DNA of 64,000 nt from a virus. The translations under genes and the position numbers were made by a program. The notes beneath the pieces were generated by a model. That model searched no databases and was not told the DNA's origin. It worked only from the letters and a program-made list of their open reading frames with translations. Below, in pieces: positions 62,388-64,000 of this stretch. How positions within the stretch are numbered: position 1 is the stretch's first letter; the number at the start of each line of letters is the position of its first letter. The stretch spans positions 1 to 64,000 of IMG/VR virus record IMGVR_UViG_3300009149_007629; one strand, 5' to 3'.

Positions 62388-64000
62388 TTAAGAGGATGCT
62401 GTAACAGAAAAAGATCCTATCAAAGGCGCACCAGTTATATAATCTCTATGCGTCAAAGTTGTAATTACACCCCCAGCAGGAGTCCGACCCTTTAATGCTA
62501 TTGATCCACCCTTTATTGTTACTTTAGAAATTAGATTAGTCTTTATATCTATATTTTGTAAAGCTTTTAATTCCATTTTACCAGATTTAGTTTCAATTGA
62601 CACATTTCCTGAAGCAGTACTAGCAGATATATTACCCTTACCAATAACAGCTCCGTAATTACCTACTCCTATATTTAATTTTCTATTACCAGTTATTATT
62701 GTTTCTTCTATATTACCTTTTGTTAATGTAGTCCTCTTATTCCCAGTAACAAGTATCTGCTCTGTTATGTCCCCCTTGGGCCCTTGAATAATAAGCTCAG
62801 AACTTCCTGAGGTTATTCGAGTCTTACGACTTCCAAAAGTTTCCTGCTTTTCTTTATTTACGGTAACAGTAAAAACACTGTTAACATTTAGATTATAGTC
62901 AGCTCCGACTATGATGCTAGATGAGCCTGCGACACTCTCTTGCCTTGCACCGCCTATTTCAAGTCGTTCCCTGCCCCCAATAACTGTCTCTCTTTTTCCT
63001 GTTACTTCTTTTCTTTCATTGCCCTGGACCAGTTCTATTTTTTTATAGGATGATATGTTATCTAAGTTGGTATTTGTACGGTCCAGATCAGCTATAGTCT
63101 GCACATCTTCTGTGTATCCGTATTTAAAAAATACAGAGCTTGATGTACGCACATCCATACTTCTTTTTTTGTATGGATTATCATTTCGGTCATTGTGGTT
63201 TCCAACTACCCACTTTAACCCTCCCTTAAGAGCCAGGTCCCAAGCATTACCATATGAGGCATCTGCTCCCCATATCTCTTTTTTATTCCCCTTGGCCAGG
63301 ATAGACATAGATCTACCTCGCCCTAGCCCAGAAGCTGTCGCTGATGGGATATACTGGTAGAAATGCCCCTCTTTATCCACTCCAAAAAAAGCGCCCCTTT
63401 TAGGATCTCTTCTATCCGGTTTAAATAAAGATATCGCTAAGCCTCGTGTAAGATACTCGTCTCCCGCCAAAGCTGTAAAATTCAAATCCCCATCTTCATC
63501 ATTTTTATCCTTAAAAAGACTTATACCCAAAACTTCAGCATAAGTATCTGCCCCTATATTGTTACCTACCAAATTCCCTAGGGCAAAGATAGCTATAGGA
63601 TTTCTACGAGTCCGATTACGAGTCCCATTTATATCATTGCTCTGCTGAAAAGGCAGGCCATAGTCATCTACCTCTATTAAGTACTCTGTTAATTCCCGGG
63701 AAGAAAATGTTTGTCCCTCAGGTTTAAGCAGATATGATGTTCTACCGTCTTTTAAGACATCTCTGCGAGCATAACCTTTTTCTTTTACTAAAGAGTTTCG
63801 CCTAACAGACCCCCTACTACACCAGATACCATTAGCAAAGACGAAGTTACTTAAAGAAGTTGCATGGATGCTATTATCGAATGGTGATACTGTTATTTTA
63901 TTAGCCTGAGATTCAATATCAATAGAATCTCCCAGAAATATCTCAGAGTGTTTAGAAGACCCAAATGCCAACTCACCTTGATTCAACTTTTTAATATTAT
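62388..64000 (-). CDS. Tail spike/hub protein with VgrG/gp5-like beta-helix (partial at right edge)
   Basis: About 532 residues are readable from TTG 63984-63986, but the frame stays open to the right edge (...NIKKLNQGELAF) with no Shine-Dalgarno before the TTG, so the true start is probably beyond 64000. Residues ~1-300 form a mixed head domain. From ~315 on there is a dense repeat of short beta strands such as GNERKEVTGKRETVIGG, RERLEIGGARQESVAG, GPKGDITEQILVTG and GNIEETIITGNRKLNIG, ending in SGKMELKALQNIDIKTN. This matches the triangular beta-helix of T4 gp5 and VgrG spikes, which pierce the outer cell surface. No lysozyme domain is visible. Confident on the class. Confidence 0.8.
   Translation of the reverse strand, partial: NIKKLNQGELAFGSSKHSEIFLGDSIDIESQANKITVSPFDNSIHATSLSNFVFANGIWCSRGSVRRNSLVKEKGYARRDVLKDGRTSYLLKPEGQTFSSRELTEYLIEVDDYGLPFQQSNDINGTRNRTRRNPIAIFALGNLVGNNIGADTYAEVLGISLFKDKNDEDGDLNFTALAGDEYLTRGLAISLFKPDRRDPKRGAFFGVDKEGHFYQYIPSATASGLGRGRSMSILAKGNKKEIWGADASYGNAWDLALKGGLKWVVGNHNDRNDNPYKKRSMDVRTSSSVFFKYGYTEDVQTIADLDRTNTNLDNISSYKKIELVQGNERKEVTGKRETVIGGRERLEIGGARQESVAGSSSIIVGADYNLNVNSVFTVTVNKEKQETFGSRKTRITSGSSELIIQGPKGDITEQILVTGNKRTTLTKGNIEETIITGNRKLNIGVGNYGAVIGKGNISASTASGNVSIETKSGKMELKALQNIDIKTNLISKVTIKGGSIALKGRTPAGGVITTLTHRDYITGAPLIGSFSVTASS

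Noticed and set aside
61907-62404. Plus-strand open frame of ~165 codons
   Set aside because: Opposite the 205-residue repeat protein; the minus-strand frame has internal repeats and fits the gene chain.
1-64000. tRNA, rRNA or insertion sequence genes
   Set aside because: No gap is long enough for most of these, and no cloverleaf, transposase or terminal repeat was noticed on reading; a tRNA scan was not possible here.
1-64000. Alternative genetic code (stop reassignment)
   Set aside because: TAA, TAG and TGA each end convincing genes (for example TAG for ligase and polymerase, TGA for the gpI-like gene, TAA for PKD genes), so recoding is unlikely; the single in-frame TAA at 49540 is treated separately.

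Overview
The window looks like part of the genome of a large tailed double-stranded DNA bacteriophage, probably contractile-tailed (myovirus-like). The reasons: every convincing gene lies on the minus strand, in tightly packed or overlapping runs with almost no intergenic space; phage-type replication enzymes sit beside more than 45 kb of virion genes; and homologues of baseplate wedge (gp25-like, gpJ-like, gpI-like) and spike proteins can be recognised. Base composition is AT-rich (about 36-41% GC by eye). TAA, TAG and TGA all end genes, so the standard bacterial code fits. Shine-Dalgarno-like sequences (AGGAG, GAGG, GGAGAG) precede many starts. A sigma-factor-like protein, an NAD-dependent ligase and a DnaB-type helicase point to a bacterial host; the host group cannot be read from the sequence.

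Layout, following transcription from right (64000) to left (1). (i) 64000-48934, spike and baseplate entry: a VgrG/gp5-like beta-helical spike (partial at the right edge), a small hydrophobic repeat protein, a giant 3184-residue virion protein, an FN3-containing protein, and a coiled-coil protein whose frame continues past an in-frame TAA into the next gene. (ii) 48901-40317, wedge: gp25-like, gpJ-like, and a 1488-residue protein with a beta-propeller inserted into a conserved virion domain. (iii) 40315-26197, an adhesin-like cassette: ten PKD domains in seven genes, combined with collagen-like G-X-Y stretches, Asp-box (BNR) propellers, a LamG-like domain and other repeats. (iv) 26179-15470: a gpI-like tail protein, further virion proteins, and a second copy (1086 aa) of the conserved domain found in the 1488-residue protein, here without the propeller. 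(v) A 227-bp non-coding region (15243-15469) with a candidate promoter, a hairpin and short A/T repeats. (vi) 15242-1908, replication and control: an SNF2 helicase interrupted by an intein in its P-loop, a degenerate DnaC-like loader, a DnaB-like helicase with an altered P-loop, a stand-alone primase zinc finger, a family A DNA polymerase with an extra C-terminal domain, a sigma-like protein, NAD+-dependent DNA ligase and a ParB-like protein. (vii) 1808-1, behind its own candidate promoter: the N-terminal part of a tail fibre that runs off the left edge.

Together these encode a self-supplied replication machine (unwinding, loading, priming, synthesis, sealing) and a complex tail tip rich in exchangeable binding domains. 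The most unusual items are the PKD/propeller/collagen cassette, the P-loop intein with a decayed endonuclease region, the helicase and loader with altered P-loops, the propeller-insertion paralogue pair, and the in-frame stop between 49540 and 49542.
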